The position numbers and the translations under genes are program-made. Below the pieces are notes generated by a model. It was not told the DNA's origin. It worked only from the letters and a program-made list of their open reading frames with translations, and made no database searches. This document shows positions 56,208 to 64,000 of a DNA stretch of 64,000 bases, piece after piece. The stretch is from Psychrobacter sp. NG25. Its GTDB lineage: Bacteria > Pseudomonadota > Gammaproteobacteria > Pseudomonadales > Moraxellaceae. Numbering within the stretch: position 1 is the first letter of the stretch; each line of letters starts with the position of its first letter. The stretch is taken from contig NZ_JADGMV010000006.1 in the NCBI RefSeq assembly GCF_015234355.1, forward strand, positions 1 through 64,000. Reading direction: 5' to 3'.

Positions 56208-56527
56208 TCTCTTATAAAATAAATTTCTATTTGCAAAATTAGACATATCAATGAAAGCATAATAAAAAAACAGCCCGTCACTAGACGGGCTGTTTTTTTA
56301 TAGCTTATACATGAATACCATATTTAGCAGAACAGTTGTCACTAACTTGTTTTTTAATCTAAATAGATATGTTAAAAACAGTAAACAATAATGTAAGAAT
56401 TCTATAAATCTTATAAAATAGCTAAGATGACAACTTAAGTGATGACGGTAATACCTGTCACACTAAGAGTATTGAATGAAAGGTATATCCATTTGTTCGT
56501 TCAATGATTTTATAAGGATTATTATTT
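56208..56527. other. Spacer after the YidB-like gene
   Basis: 320 bp: terminator 56264-56299, then AT-rich promoter region of the transporter gene. Confidence 0.45.
56264..56299 (+). terminator. Rho-independent terminator of the YidB-like gene
   Basis: AAAAAAACAGCCCGTC, loop ACTA, GACGGGCTGTTTTTTT. Confidence 0.93.
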
Positions 56528-57985
56528 ATGCCATTTAAGCCTGTTCAAGCGGCTATCGCTATTTTAGTTGGTTTGATAATTTGGTTTGTTATCCCAGTGC
56601 CGACGGGTGTCACACCAGAAGCGTGGCATATGCTGGCACTATTCATCGCGACCATTGTTGCTATCATAGGAAAGGCATTACCTATTGGTGCCATTGCTAT
56701 TATTGCCGTGACTTTAGTTGCATTGACAGGCGTCACAAGTGATAGTCCAAAGCAAGCTATTAGCGATGCCTTATCAAGCTATTCAAGCCCTTTGATTTGG
56801 CTAATTGGTATTGCAGTCATGATATCGCGTGGGTTGATAAAGACAGGATTGGGTCGCCGTATCGCTTATTATTTCATCTCTATCTTTGGTAAAAAAACCA
56901 TTGGCGTGGCTTATTCCTTGGCCGCTGCTGAGCTAATGGTCGCACCCATTACACCGTCTAATACGGCACGTGGTGGTGGTATTATTCATCCCATTATGAA
57001 ATCCATTGCACAAAGCTTTCATTCGACGCCAGAAGAAGGCACTCAAAATAAAATTGGTCGCTATTTAGCGATGGTGAATTATCACGCCAATCCTATTACC
57101 TCTGGTATGTTTATTACTGCGACGGCCCCCAATCCTTTAGTTGTAGAGCTGGTGAATAAAGCGACGGGTGGCGATATTCAGCTGTCGTGGACGACATGGG
57201 CAGTGGCGATGTTTATCCCTGGTATGCTTTGTCTGATCGTCATGCCATTAGTTATTTACCTGATTTATCCTCCTGATGTCAAAGCAACACCTGATGCCAA
57301 AAACTTCGCAAAAGATAATCTAACAGAAATGGGTCAAGTCAGCACCCACGAAAAAATAATGCTCGGTGTATTTGGCCTTATGTTGGTATTGTGGGCGAAC
57401 ATTCCTGCATTGATTTTGGGTGAGCAGTATAGCGTTGATGCCACCACAACCGCCTTTATTGGCTTGACGACGTTGATATTGACTGGTGTATTGACGTGGG
57501 ATGACATTCTAAAAGAGAAGTCTGCATGGGACACCATTGTTTGGTTCGGTGCACTGATTATGATGGCCGCTTATTTGAACAAGCTTGGTTTGATTAGCTG
57601 GTTCGCGGGCAATATTGAGTCTCTTATTGGAACGACTGGGGTAGGTTGGATAGGTGCAGTGACAATTCTGACCTTAGTCTATTTATATATACACTATTTT
57701 TTCGCTAGTACTACCGCCCATATTACCGCACTATTTGCAGCATTCTATGCGGTTGGCCTGACCCTCGGCGCGCCGCCAATGTTATATGCTTTAATCTTAG
57801 CTGCAGCAGGTAATATCATGATGACCTTGACCCATTATGCGACTGGTACGGCCCCTGTAATTTTTAATTCTGGCTATGTGACGTTAAAAGAGTGGTGGAG
57901 CATTGGTGCGATTATGAGCGTGGTTAACCTAGTCATTTGGATAGGTGCTGGTTTAATTTGGTGGAAAGTGCTTGGTTATTATTAA
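56528..57985 (+). CDS. DASS-family di/tricarboxylate transporter
   Basis: 485 residues, about 12 hydrophobic helices. The two S-N-T-type substrate/Na motifs are visible: APITPSNTARGGGIIHPIM and FFASTTAHITALFAAFYAVG. The family includes CitT, YbhI and plant DiT1 (citrate, tartrate, succinate, 2-oxoglutarate/malate). The exact substrate cannot be set; the proximity of mdh or sdhE genes is not operonic. Confidence 0.88.
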   Translation: MPFKPVQAAIAILVGLIIWFVIPVPTGVTPEAWHMLALFIATIVAIIGKALPIGAIAIIAVTLVALTGVTSDSPKQAISDALSSYSSPLIWLIGIAVMISRGLIKTGLGRRIAYYFISIFGKKTIGVAYSLAAAELMVAPITPSNTARGGGIIHPIMKSIAQSFHSTPEEGTQNKIGRYLAMVNYHANPITSGMFITATAPNPLVVELVNKATGGDIQLSWTTWAVAMFIPGMLCLIVMPLVIYLIYPPDVKATPDAKNFAKDNLTEMGQVSTHEKIMLGVFGLMLVLWANIPALILGEQYSVDATTTAFIGLTTLILTGVLTWDDILKEKSAWDTIVWFGALIMMAAYLNKLGLISWFAGNIESLIGTTGVGWIGAVTILTLVYLYIHYFFASTTAHITALFAAFYAVGLTLGAPPMLYALILAAAGNIMMTLTHYATGTAPVIFNSGYVTLKEWWSIGAIMSVVNLVIWIGAGLIWWKVLGYY

Positions 57986-57995
57986 TAAGCCATCT

Positions 57996-58044
57996 AAATA
58001 TACACTCGGTTGCCTTGTACTACTTTTAAATTGAATTGACTACA
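57996..58044 (+). repeat. 107-bp miniature repeat, half copy F
   Basis: Matches only the right half of the unit (ATACACTCGGTTGCCTTGTA, then TTAAATTGAATTGACTACA). The left half is missing. Confidence 0.7.
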
Positions 58045-58054
58045 TTGTTTTACC

Positions 58055-58228
58055 TAGGGCGTGTCTTCATTTTAAAAATGGTGATAAAAGTGAGATAAAT
58101 TGCCGTCAAACAAGAAAAATAGTGCAGATAATATCGGGATATTAACTAGCTATTTGACGTAGTTTGGCAAGATTTAGCCATTTTTAGCCCATTTAGATGA
58201 ATATCGAGTGAATTGAAGACACGCCTTA
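58055..58228 (-). repeat. 174-bp miniature inverted-repeat element, copy 2
   Basis: Same length as 33844-34017 and in opposite orientation to it. Ends TAGGGCGTGTCTTCATTTT and, inward from the right, TAAGGCGTGTCTTCAATTC. The internal block GTGATAAAAGTGAGATAAAT is nearly identical between copies. Confidence 0.88.
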
Positions 58229-58251
58229 GTCAATATATAGGTGAGTGTTGG

Positions 58252-59373
58252 CTAAAAACGCTCATCTAACGTGTCTAGCGTATAGTTGAGCGCGGCAAAA
58301 CATATATCAGTATTGAATCCTCTATATTGTAGAAACCGCAACTGTTTGGCTTTGTCTTTTTGCTCAATTGGTATGTCATCGCCGTATTTCTTAGTACGTG
58401 CTGTGACAGCCAATTTTAGCCAGTCTACGCCATCGACCAAGTTGTCATCATTGTCGTCTACAAATTCGCTAAATTCCTCTGACTCTGCATTTGCCATATC
58501 GATTAGTTCATCGATATTACCGGGCATAGCAATTTTCTTACGATAAAATTCTTGCTTAATACGACCACGTCCACGGCCTTTACGAATATTTTCACGTATT
58601 AGCATCAAAGTAGTGCGGTAATCGCTTTGATAGCCTTTCTCCTCAAATTCATCAAGGAGCGCATCAACTTTCTCTGGATCTTGTTCCTTATCGATGAGTT
58701 TTTGCTTCAGCTCAGATTTGCCATATTCACGGCGCGACAAATAATAAAATGCCAACCAACGTAAGCGGCTTTCGGCTTTAATCGCATCGATCTCTGCTTG
58801 TTTCTGTTCAGGTGTACGCAAATAAGCTTTGAGAGCAGCTGGTATATTATCGTTTTGATTGTCTATGTCGTTATCATCAGGAGTCGAAAGCTCAACTTCA
58901 TTTTTTGATTTTCTCAAAGACGGATCAGTGCTATGACCAGTATCTGTTGCTAAGCTATTATCTGTTTCACCTCCATGAACGCTGTGCTTAACCTCTTCTA
59001 GCATCTCTTTGATACTTTGCCCTTCAGGTGGCAGGTAAGTAGGCACATCACTAGGCTCAGGGCTAAAGTTAGCCGCTGGATGGAAGCGTTTTTCACGTTT
59101 CTGACGCTTTTTAGGTTTGGATGTTTTTTGATTGATAGAGGAAGAGAAGAGTGGGTCGCTCGAGTCTATGTCAGCAGTAGAATCACTAATTAACGAGTCA
59201 TTGGCTATAGCGTTATTTTTATTTGAATAGGTAGGTCGCTTGCCGGATTTACGGGGCTTTTTTGGCTCATCTTTATATGTGTGCTTAGTATATTTTTTTG
59301 GTTGGGCATTAGGAGAACTCGCTGAATCGGTGTCCGATTCAGCGAGTATTTCAGCTAAGGTTTTAATTTTCAT
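58252..59373 (-). CDS. recX: RecX with a long N-terminal extension
   Basis: 373 residues, more than twice the usual 150-165. The RecX domain lies at about 195-373 (RLRWLAFYYLSRREYGKSELKQKLIDKE ... IRENIRKGRGRGRIKQEFYRKKI ... KAKQLRFLQYRGFNTDICFAAL). The first 190 residues are Ser/Asp/Lys-rich, probably disordered, with basic patches. RecX limits RecA filament growth. Follows recA by 40 bp on the same strand, so the two are an operon. Confidence 0.88.
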   Translation of the reverse strand: MKIKTLAEILAESDTDSASSPNAQPKKYTKHTYKDEPKKPRKSGKRPTYSNKNNAIANDSLISDSTADIDSSDPLFSSSINQKTSKPKKRQKREKRFHPAANFSPEPSDVPTYLPPEGQSIKEMLEEVKHSVHGGETDNSLATDTGHSTDPSLRKSKNEVELSTPDDNDIDNQNDNIPAALKAYLRTPEQKQAEIDAIKAESRLRWLAFYYLSRREYGKSELKQKLIDKEQDPEKVDALLDEFEEKGYQSDYRTTLMLIRENIRKGRGRGRIKQEFYRKKIAMPGNIDELIDMANAESEEFSEFVDDNDDNLVDGVDWLKLAVTARTKKYGDDIPIEQKDKAKQLRFLQYRGFNTDICFAALNYTLDTLDERF

Positions 59374-59413
59374 AATAAATCATGATAATTGATAACAATT
59401 ATTGAACATTCTA

Positions 59414-60484
59414 TTATTGTACAGCTTCAGCGCCCGATTTTTCATTGGCTTCGTTAGTCTTTTTATCTTTATCTTTATCTTTGGCACTCTTTTTTGATCC
59501 AAGTTTTTCGTCGCGAATCTTATCTTCGATTTCTTGAGCAATCACAGGATTCTCTTTTAAGAACAGTACAGAGTTGGCTTTACCTTGACCGATTTTTTCG
59601 TCGCCATAGCTGTACCAAGAGCCTGCTTTACCAACGGCTCCAATTTCAACGCCTAAATCAATGACTTCGGCTAAGTGGTTAGTACCTTCACCATAAGTGA
59701 TTTCGAACTCAGCTTGACGGAAAGGTGGCGCCATTTTATTTTTGATGACTTTGACACGGGTTTGGTTACCGATGATTTCATCACCATTTTTAACTGCACC
59801 AATACGGCGAATATCCATACGTACAGAGGCGTAGAACTTCAACGCGTTACCACCAGTTGTGGTCTCAGGGCTACCAAACATAACGCCGATTTTCATACGG
59901 ATTTGGTTAATAAAGACTACCATACAGTTAGAGCGTTTGGCATTACCTGTAATCTTACGTAGTGCTTGGCTCATCAGACGTGCTTGCAGGCCCATATGTG
60001 AGTCACCCATCTCGCCTTCAATCTCAGCACGTGGCGTCAAAGCTGCAACTGAGTCAATAACGATCATGTCGATGGCCCCTGAACGTACCAACATATCGGT
60101 GATTTCAAGCGCTTGCTCGCCATTATCAGGCTGAGATAGCAATAGCTCATCCGTGTTTACACCCAGTTTGCGTGCATAGACAGGATCAAGTGCATGCTCA
60201 GCATCGATAAAGGCACAAGTACCACCTTGCTTCTGGCACTCTGCAATGGCTTGCAGAGTCATCGTTGTTTTACCTGAGCTCTCTGGCCCGTAGATCTCAA
60301 CGATACGGCCTTTTGGTAAGCCACCAATCCCAAGGGCAATATCTAGGCCTAATGAGCCTGTTGAGACCACATCGACATCCATGATGGCTGCGTCATCGCC
60401 TAAATGCATGATGGTGTTCTTACCAAACTGCTTCTCAATCTGACCGAGTGCTGCTTTAAGTGCTTTGGCTTTATTGTCGTCCAT
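59414..60484 (-). CDS. recA: Recombinase RecA
   Basis: 356 residues from ATG 60484 (frame open to 60574; [26 protein letters not shown] is the family start and AAGGA precedes). Walker [10 protein letters not shown], the L1/L2 loop regions ([30 protein letters not shown]) and DEKIGQGK are normal. Lys/Asp-rich C-tail ([19 protein letters not shown]). Strand-exchange and SOS coprotease. No LexA-type box could be seen upstream. Confidence 0.98.
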   Translation of the reverse strand: MDDNKAKALKAALGQIEKQFGKNTIMHLGDDAAIMDVDVVSTGSLGLDIALGIGGLPKGRIVEIYGPESSGKTTMTLQAIAECQKQGGTCAFIDAEHALDPVYARKLGVNTDELLLSQPDNGEQALEITDMLVRSGAIDMIVIDSVAALTPRAEIEGEMGDSHMGLQARLMSQALRKITGNAKRSNCMVVFINQIRMKIGVMFGSPETTTGGNALKFYASVRMDIRRIGAVKNGDEIIGNQTRVKVIKNKMAPPFRQAEFEITYGEGTNHLAEVIDLGVEIGAVGKAGSWYSYGDEKIGQGKANSVLFLKENPVIAQEIEDKIRDEKLGSKKSAKDKDKDKKTNEANEKSGAEAVQ

Positions 60485-61460
60485 ACTAGATTCCTTATTT
60501 TCAATCATTAATGTAAAACTATCAATTTTGGTGTTATGCGTAATATATTTGTACGATAGAGAGTAGTGGCTCAATAGAGCGGGTTGCCACTTAGATAGGA
60601 AGAAACGTTCAGCATCTACCTAGGATAAATAGGTTGTCATATCGATGATACAGACAGTAATGTTTATTATGTCACCTTACTATACAGTAAAATCAAATCG
60701 TGAGATAAGCAAAAATAAGTTCATAATTAGCATCTGTTGGCATCGCTATGAAGCTATGCTGTACCTGCATATCGCGAAATTTTTCTCTTAAGTACTATTG
60801 ATTGTGTAGAGTGATTATAACAAATTGCAAAGATCATTTAGTGGGTCGAATGACGGTAGACGACATTAACTGTCGCATGATATATAGATGATAGTTCGTC
60901 TAAAATAATGAAAATAGGAACTATTATTTTGGACAATATAATGGTACTGTTTGTCAATAGGCTTAAAGGTTGTCCACAGCAGATAAAGCCTAGAAATTCA
61001 CGTATTGTGAAACATCGCTAACGATAAAATTTTATTTTGAAAATATTAAAAATAATTTCAAGTAGTGGTAATATTAGTCTAAATATATGATTTTTAAGTG
61101 TTTTTTAATTGTACAAAAAATGAACGATTTTACCTCACCCTTTAAGTTATCTAGGGAAATCCTTGTCAAGTGGTGACTTATACACAGGGTTATCCACAGC
61201 TTATGGGGAGAACTCACCAAACCCTTATAGCATCGATGTTTGCGTAGATTATTGATATAGAATAATGAAGAATTAATACTATTGTCACAATTGTCAAAAT
61301 ATATATTTAGCCATAAACCACATGCTAATGGCTATGTTTCACGTATTAATATTTTATAAGTTTTTTTTATAAAAATAGTGAAAGCTTCTAAAATAAGGCT
61401 TACAGCTGATAATTTATCAAGAATCAATCTGCAAATTAGTAAATGGTCAGTTGTAAAGCA
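60485..61460. other. 1-kb AT-rich intergenic region with DnaA-box-like sites upstream of recA
   Basis: No credible ORF. TTGTCCACA (60970-60978), TTATACACA (61178-61186) and TTATCCACA (61190-61198) match or nearly match the DnaA box; the last two are 3 bp apart. Very AT-rich stretches at about 61020-61130 and 61260-61400 flank them. A TTCAC-GTATT-GTGAA dyad is at 60998-61011, and TGTTTCACGT (half of a parS-like palindrome) at 61335-61344. Layout recalls a replication origin or DnaA-binding regulatory locus. Confidence 0.5.
61178..61198 (+). promoter_or_regulatory. Pair of DnaA-box-like sequences
   Basis: TTATACACA and consensus TTATCCACA in direct orientation separated by GGG. Confidence 0.7.
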
Positions 61461-61493
61461 AAAAAAGCGGCTAAATATATTAGCCGCTTTTTT
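61461..61493. terminator. Rho-independent terminator of trmB
   Basis: AAAAAAGCGGCTAA, loop ATATA, TTAGCCGCTTTTTT; works on either strand and lies 28 bp beyond the trmB stop. Confidence 0.92.
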
Positions 61494-61520
61494 AGATCTA
61501 TCAAAAATATGTTATCAGTA

Positions 61521-62372
61521 TTAATCTTTGATATAGATTAAATCCCATACCCCATGCCCACGTTCTAGGCCGCGACGCTCAAACTTGGTCATTGGACGAA
61601 AGTCAGGACGATCCGTAAAGTTACCCGCACCCGCTTGATTGGTTAACCCTGCAAAACCATCTAATACCTCAACCATCCAAAATGCATAATGCTCCCAGTC
61701 TGTCGCCGTATGGAACCAGCCACCTTGTTTTAAGCTGCGAGTGACGATGGTCATACGTTCCGCACTGACAAATCGACGCTTGTGATGACGTTTCTTTTGC
61801 CATGGATCAGGGAAGTAAAGTTGGATACGGTCGACATGATTTTCTGGTAATTGCTTGAGCAACTGAATCGCATCGCCGTTGATGATTTTGACGTTTTTTA
61901 AGCCTTGTGTGCCTGCCATATAAGCACATTTACCAATACCAGGCTCATGCACTTCGACACCGACAAAGTTGCGGGTAGGCTCTGCTGCTGCCATTTCAAT
62001 AAATGAAACACCCAATCCAAAACCAATCTCTACCGTAAGTGGCGCTTCACTACCATTAGGGCTATCAGCGAATAGTGTGCGTAGATTATTGATACCTTCT
62101 AAATCACCATCACCGAAACTGTTATTGACCAAATAATCAGCAAATTCTGGAGCGGTCAGTGCCAGTTCGGCATTTTTATTCATGTGCGTACGTCGTTTCA
62201 TAAACGTATTGACGATACGAATGTGTTTGCTTTCTTCAGGCGCTATCTCATTACCGATACTGTCATCGATGTCAGTATCAATATTGCTCTCAGTGCTGGT
62301 GCTAAGGTTTTTTTGTTCATCAGTAGTACTCGTACTATCGATGTTATCGTTAATATCAGGATGTTGACTCAT
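61521..62372 (-). CDS. trmB: tRNA (guanine-N7)-methyltransferase TrmB
   Basis: 283 residues from ATG 62372 (the frame is open to a TTG at 62447). Methylates G46 of t[22 protein letters not shown] site, [34 protein letters not shown] and the C-terminal [19 protein letters not shown] match. The first 50 residues are Asp/Ser/Thr-rich ([15 protein letters not shown]...) and not part of the enzyme core. Confidence 0.94.
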   Translation of the reverse strand: MSQHPDINDNIDSTSTTDEQKNLSTSTESNIDTDIDDSIGNEIAPEESKHIRIVNTFMKRRTHMNKNAELALTAPEFADYLVNNSFGDGDLEGINNLRTLFADSPNGSEAPLTVEIGFGLGVSFIEMAAAEPTRNFVGVEVHEPGIGKCAYMAGTQGLKNVKIINGDAIQLLKQLPENHVDRIQLYFPDPWQKKRHHKRRFVSAERMTIVTRSLKQGGWFHTATDWEHYAFWMVEVLDGFAGLTNQAGAGNFTDRPDFRPMTKFERRGLERGHGVWDLIYIKD

Positions 62373-62671
62373 AGGATTGACAAGACTTAATAAAATGGGT
62401 GATGTACGCTTATTATAAGTTAAATCTATACAGCTGTGAACGGACAATGCTTTTTTAATACGCTTATGCTCAATCTACCATGGAAGAGTAAAATCATTAA
62501 TCTCGTTTGACGTATTGCAGATATATTCGTACTTGGCTGCCTTGTACTTCTTTTACATTGAATCAACTATATTTATCGGTCGTTTACTATTCTGTACAGC
62601 GGTTTTGGCGTTATCATATAACATGCGTAATGAATTTAAACTTTTCTTTATAGTAAATAGGGCACCTCACT
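62373..62671. other. Spacer with half copy of the 107-bp repeat
   Basis: About 300 bp between divergent genes. Contains the right half of the miniature repeat at 62516-62571; nothing else recognised. Confidence 0.5.
62516..62571 (+). repeat. 107-bp miniature repeat, half copy G
   Basis: Right half only, with CTTGGCTGCCTTGTACTTC and ending TTGAATCAACTATA. Read inward from the end it gives TAAAAGAAGTACAA, identical to the same interval of the left IS630 end. Confidence 0.75.
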
Positions 62672-63601
62672 ATGCTATTTATCGAGACAGATTCGCCGCC
62701 TCCGTTTTATCAGGATCAGCTGACTGCTGTGAAGCGTAAACAGTTGGATAAATGGTTTATTAGTCATCGTAGCCAGCACTATTATCTCAAGCGCTTTGAG
62801 CAGTTTGATGAGCAAGGTTATCTGTCACCAAAATGGCACTGGGCTGCATTTTTTGTGACTTTCCCTTGGCTACTCTATCGCAAGCGCTATATGGATGCCA
62901 TTGTATACAGTGTGGCAGGATGGTCTTTTATCCAACTCAACGTGGCATTGGTGCTGGTTGCTTTTGAGTTTGTAGCAATGTCCTATATTCCTGATGCTTA
63001 TCAGATGGCTACGCGTATAGGTATTGCTGCGATAATCTGGCTGTTTTGGTCATCTATGGTTGCACGTTGGACGGACGCGTACTATTACCGTATGGCGCGC
63101 CGTGAAATTGCCGATGTTGTGGAGGACTATCAGCGAGATGAGAATGCGCAGAAAGCTCACTTGCAGAGGGAAGGTGGAGTAAGTCTGTTTGGACTAGGCT
63201 TGGGGTTTGGGTTGTTTGCATTTGCTCTAATGGTGATTAAGGTGCAGTTTTTACCGATTATTGCCAAGCCAAAAGCAAATGAAGTGGTGTTTGATGCCTA
63301 TGATACGGTCAAAACGACCCAAAATCGTGTGGCATTACTTTATCAGCAAACAGGACAGTGCCCAACTAATTTGTCCTTGAATACGGCAACAGAGCAAGTA
63401 AATATCGACATTGATACCACTGCTGCTGGGGTAGCAGAGACTGACTGTGCAGTGATTGCAACGATTCAGAACATCAAGTTTCCGATACGCTATCTGAATG
63501 ATCAGACACTGGTTTTTTATCATGTGCCAGACAGCGATAGTTGGAACTGTATGACGTCGCTAAATAAACGGCAAGCGCCGCAAAGTTGCTTGCCTGAATA
63601 G
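62672..63601 (+). CDS. DUF2628-like membrane protein with a pilin-like C-terminal domain
   Basis: 309 residues. The N-terminal half has FVTFPWLLYRKRYMDAIVYSVAGW and two or three helices, the DUF2628 pattern (high-molecular-weight membrane proteins of unknown role). After a charged linker another helix (LFGLGLGFGLFAFALMVIKVQF, about 170-192) leads into an extracytoplasmic domain of about 110 residues with four Cys (in GQCPT, ETDCAV, WNCMTS and QSCLPE), reminiscent of minor-pilin globular domains. This pairing is inferred from pattern only. Confidence 0.7.
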   Translation: MLFIETDSPPPFYQDQLTAVKRKQLDKWFISHRSQHYYLKRFEQFDEQGYLSPKWHWAAFFVTFPWLLYRKRYMDAIVYSVAGWSFIQLNVALVLVAFEFVAMSYIPDAYQMATRIGIAAIIWLFWSSMVARWTDAYYYRMARREIADVVEDYQRDENAQKAHLQREGGVSLFGLGLGFGLFAFALMVIKVQFLPIIAKPKANEVVFDAYDTVKTTQNRVALLYQQTGQCPTNLSLNTATEQVNIDIDTTAAGVAETDCAVIATIQNIKFPIRYLNDQTLVFYHVPDSDSWNCMTSLNKRQAPQSCLPE

Positions 63602-63613
63602 AACGCTACGCTA

Positions 63614-64000
63614 TTATTTTTTAGCGTCTGTGACGATATCGTCTTTTTCATCGACTGGCGTCGCTTGGCTCTTTAGCGCTTCATAAAAATCGGTCAAATC
63701 CATTTTGCGTGCTTTACCAATGTCTTCATCAAATAAGCTCTCAAGCTCTGCCATTGCTGATTGTGCCGATTCGATCATACTGGCTTCATCATCATAAATG
63801 GCTTGCTGACGTTCAATCAAATCATCATCATAATCACGGAAAGTTTGTACCGTTTCACGCGCTTTTTCTGGTGAAATACCGAGCAACTGCAGAGACTCAC
63901 GCGACATATCCAAAGACGACAAATAAGTCTCACGCCATATATGACGCACACCAACTTCACGTAGGCGATAGTAATGCTGACGATCACGTGCTCGCGCTAG
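63614..64000 (-). CDS. C-terminal part of a Kef-type K+/H+ antiporter (partial)
   Basis: The frame remains open to the right window edge; ATG-like 63949 is internal. The visible 128 residues begin LARARDRQHYYRLREVGVRHIWRETYLSSLDMSRESLQLLG, the end of the NAD-binding RCK_N domain of KefB/KefC-type CPA2 antiporters and its adjoining helices, followed by an acidic tail. Potassium-proton exchange in electrophile stress is the family role. The transmembrane part lies outside the window. Confidence 0.85.
   Translation of the reverse strand, partial: LARARDRQHYYRLREVGVRHIWRETYLSSLDMSRESLQLLGISPEKARETVQTFRDYDDDLIERQQAIYDDEASMIESAQSAMAELESLFDEDIGKARKMDLTDFYEALKSQATPVDEKDDIVTDAKK

Noticed and set aside
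60485..60700. LexA-type SOS box upstream of recA
   Set aside because: No CTGT-N8-ACAG or similar palindrome seen; consistent with the absence of a canonical LexA in Moraxellaceae but not proof.
61335..61350. parS-like centromere site
   Set aside because: Only the left half TGTTTCACGT fits; the right half does not, so a true parS is not supported.
62515..62739. 74-codon ORF upstream of the DUF2628-like gene
   Set aside because: Lies on the half repeat and overlaps the better-supported gene at 62672 in another frame.

Overview
The window is a chromosomal segment of a gammaproteobacterium of the family Moraxellaceae, almost certainly Psychrobacter. Gene content and order support this: nadR-pnuC, glyQS, zapA next to a ZapB-like coiled coil and a YgfB-family gene, murG-murC-ddl-ftsQ-ftsA-ftsZ-lpxC, yhbY/rlmE/ftsH/folP, sdhE-ygfX and recA-recX. 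So do the AT-rich spacers and the Asn/Asp/Ser/Thr-rich tails on housekeeping proteins. No rRNA, tRNA, CRISPR array or prophage is visible.

Layout. 1-4.26 kb is an accessory block between two near-identical copies of a terminator-containing repeat. It holds an IS630-family element (417-1325) inserted inside a short miniature repeat, then a compact four-gene cassette: roadblock/LC7 protein, BLUF blue-light sensor, small Ras-like GTPase, second roadblock protein. This is the most unusual module here, because it looks like a light-input relative of MglA/MglB or conservon GTPase switches. 4.3-13 kb carries a DUF962 protein, NAD salvage (nadR, pnuC), a PspC protein, glycyl-tRNA synthetase (glyQS) and cell-division accessory genes (zapA, zapB-like). 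13-25.6 kb carries a YgfB-family gene, argE, a LysE-type exporter with a hexanucleotide microsatellite, rtcB, miaB, a Slt-type lytic transglycosylase, an RNase T2-like protein lacking the catalytic histidines, mdh and a DUF2789 gene. 25.6-37 kb has ribF, a GNAT gene, a lipoprotein, murJ, ampD, a large DUF4105 envelope protein, a YeeZ-like epimerase, an unknown gene, pyrE and gshB.

37.4-46.7 kb is the distal part of the division and cell wall (dcw) cluster, murG to lpxC, with an FtsA whose first phosphate motif is eroded. 47-53.3 kb has dciA, a CHAP-domain amidase, a DOMON-like protein, yhbY, rlmE and ftsH. 53.4-64 kb has folP, sdhE-ygfX, a YidB-like gene, a DASS-family carboxylate transporter, recX and recA. 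A 1 kb AT-rich spacer with DnaA boxes follows, then trmB, a membrane protein and the 3' part of a Kef-type antiporter.

Two families of miniature inverted-repeat elements recur between genes. One is 107 bp, with ends matching the IS630 element (at least five full-length or interrupted copies plus two half copies). The other is 174 bp, with TAGGGCGTGT-type ends (two copies). All functional calls rest on reading the translated sequence and motifs; no database search was run.
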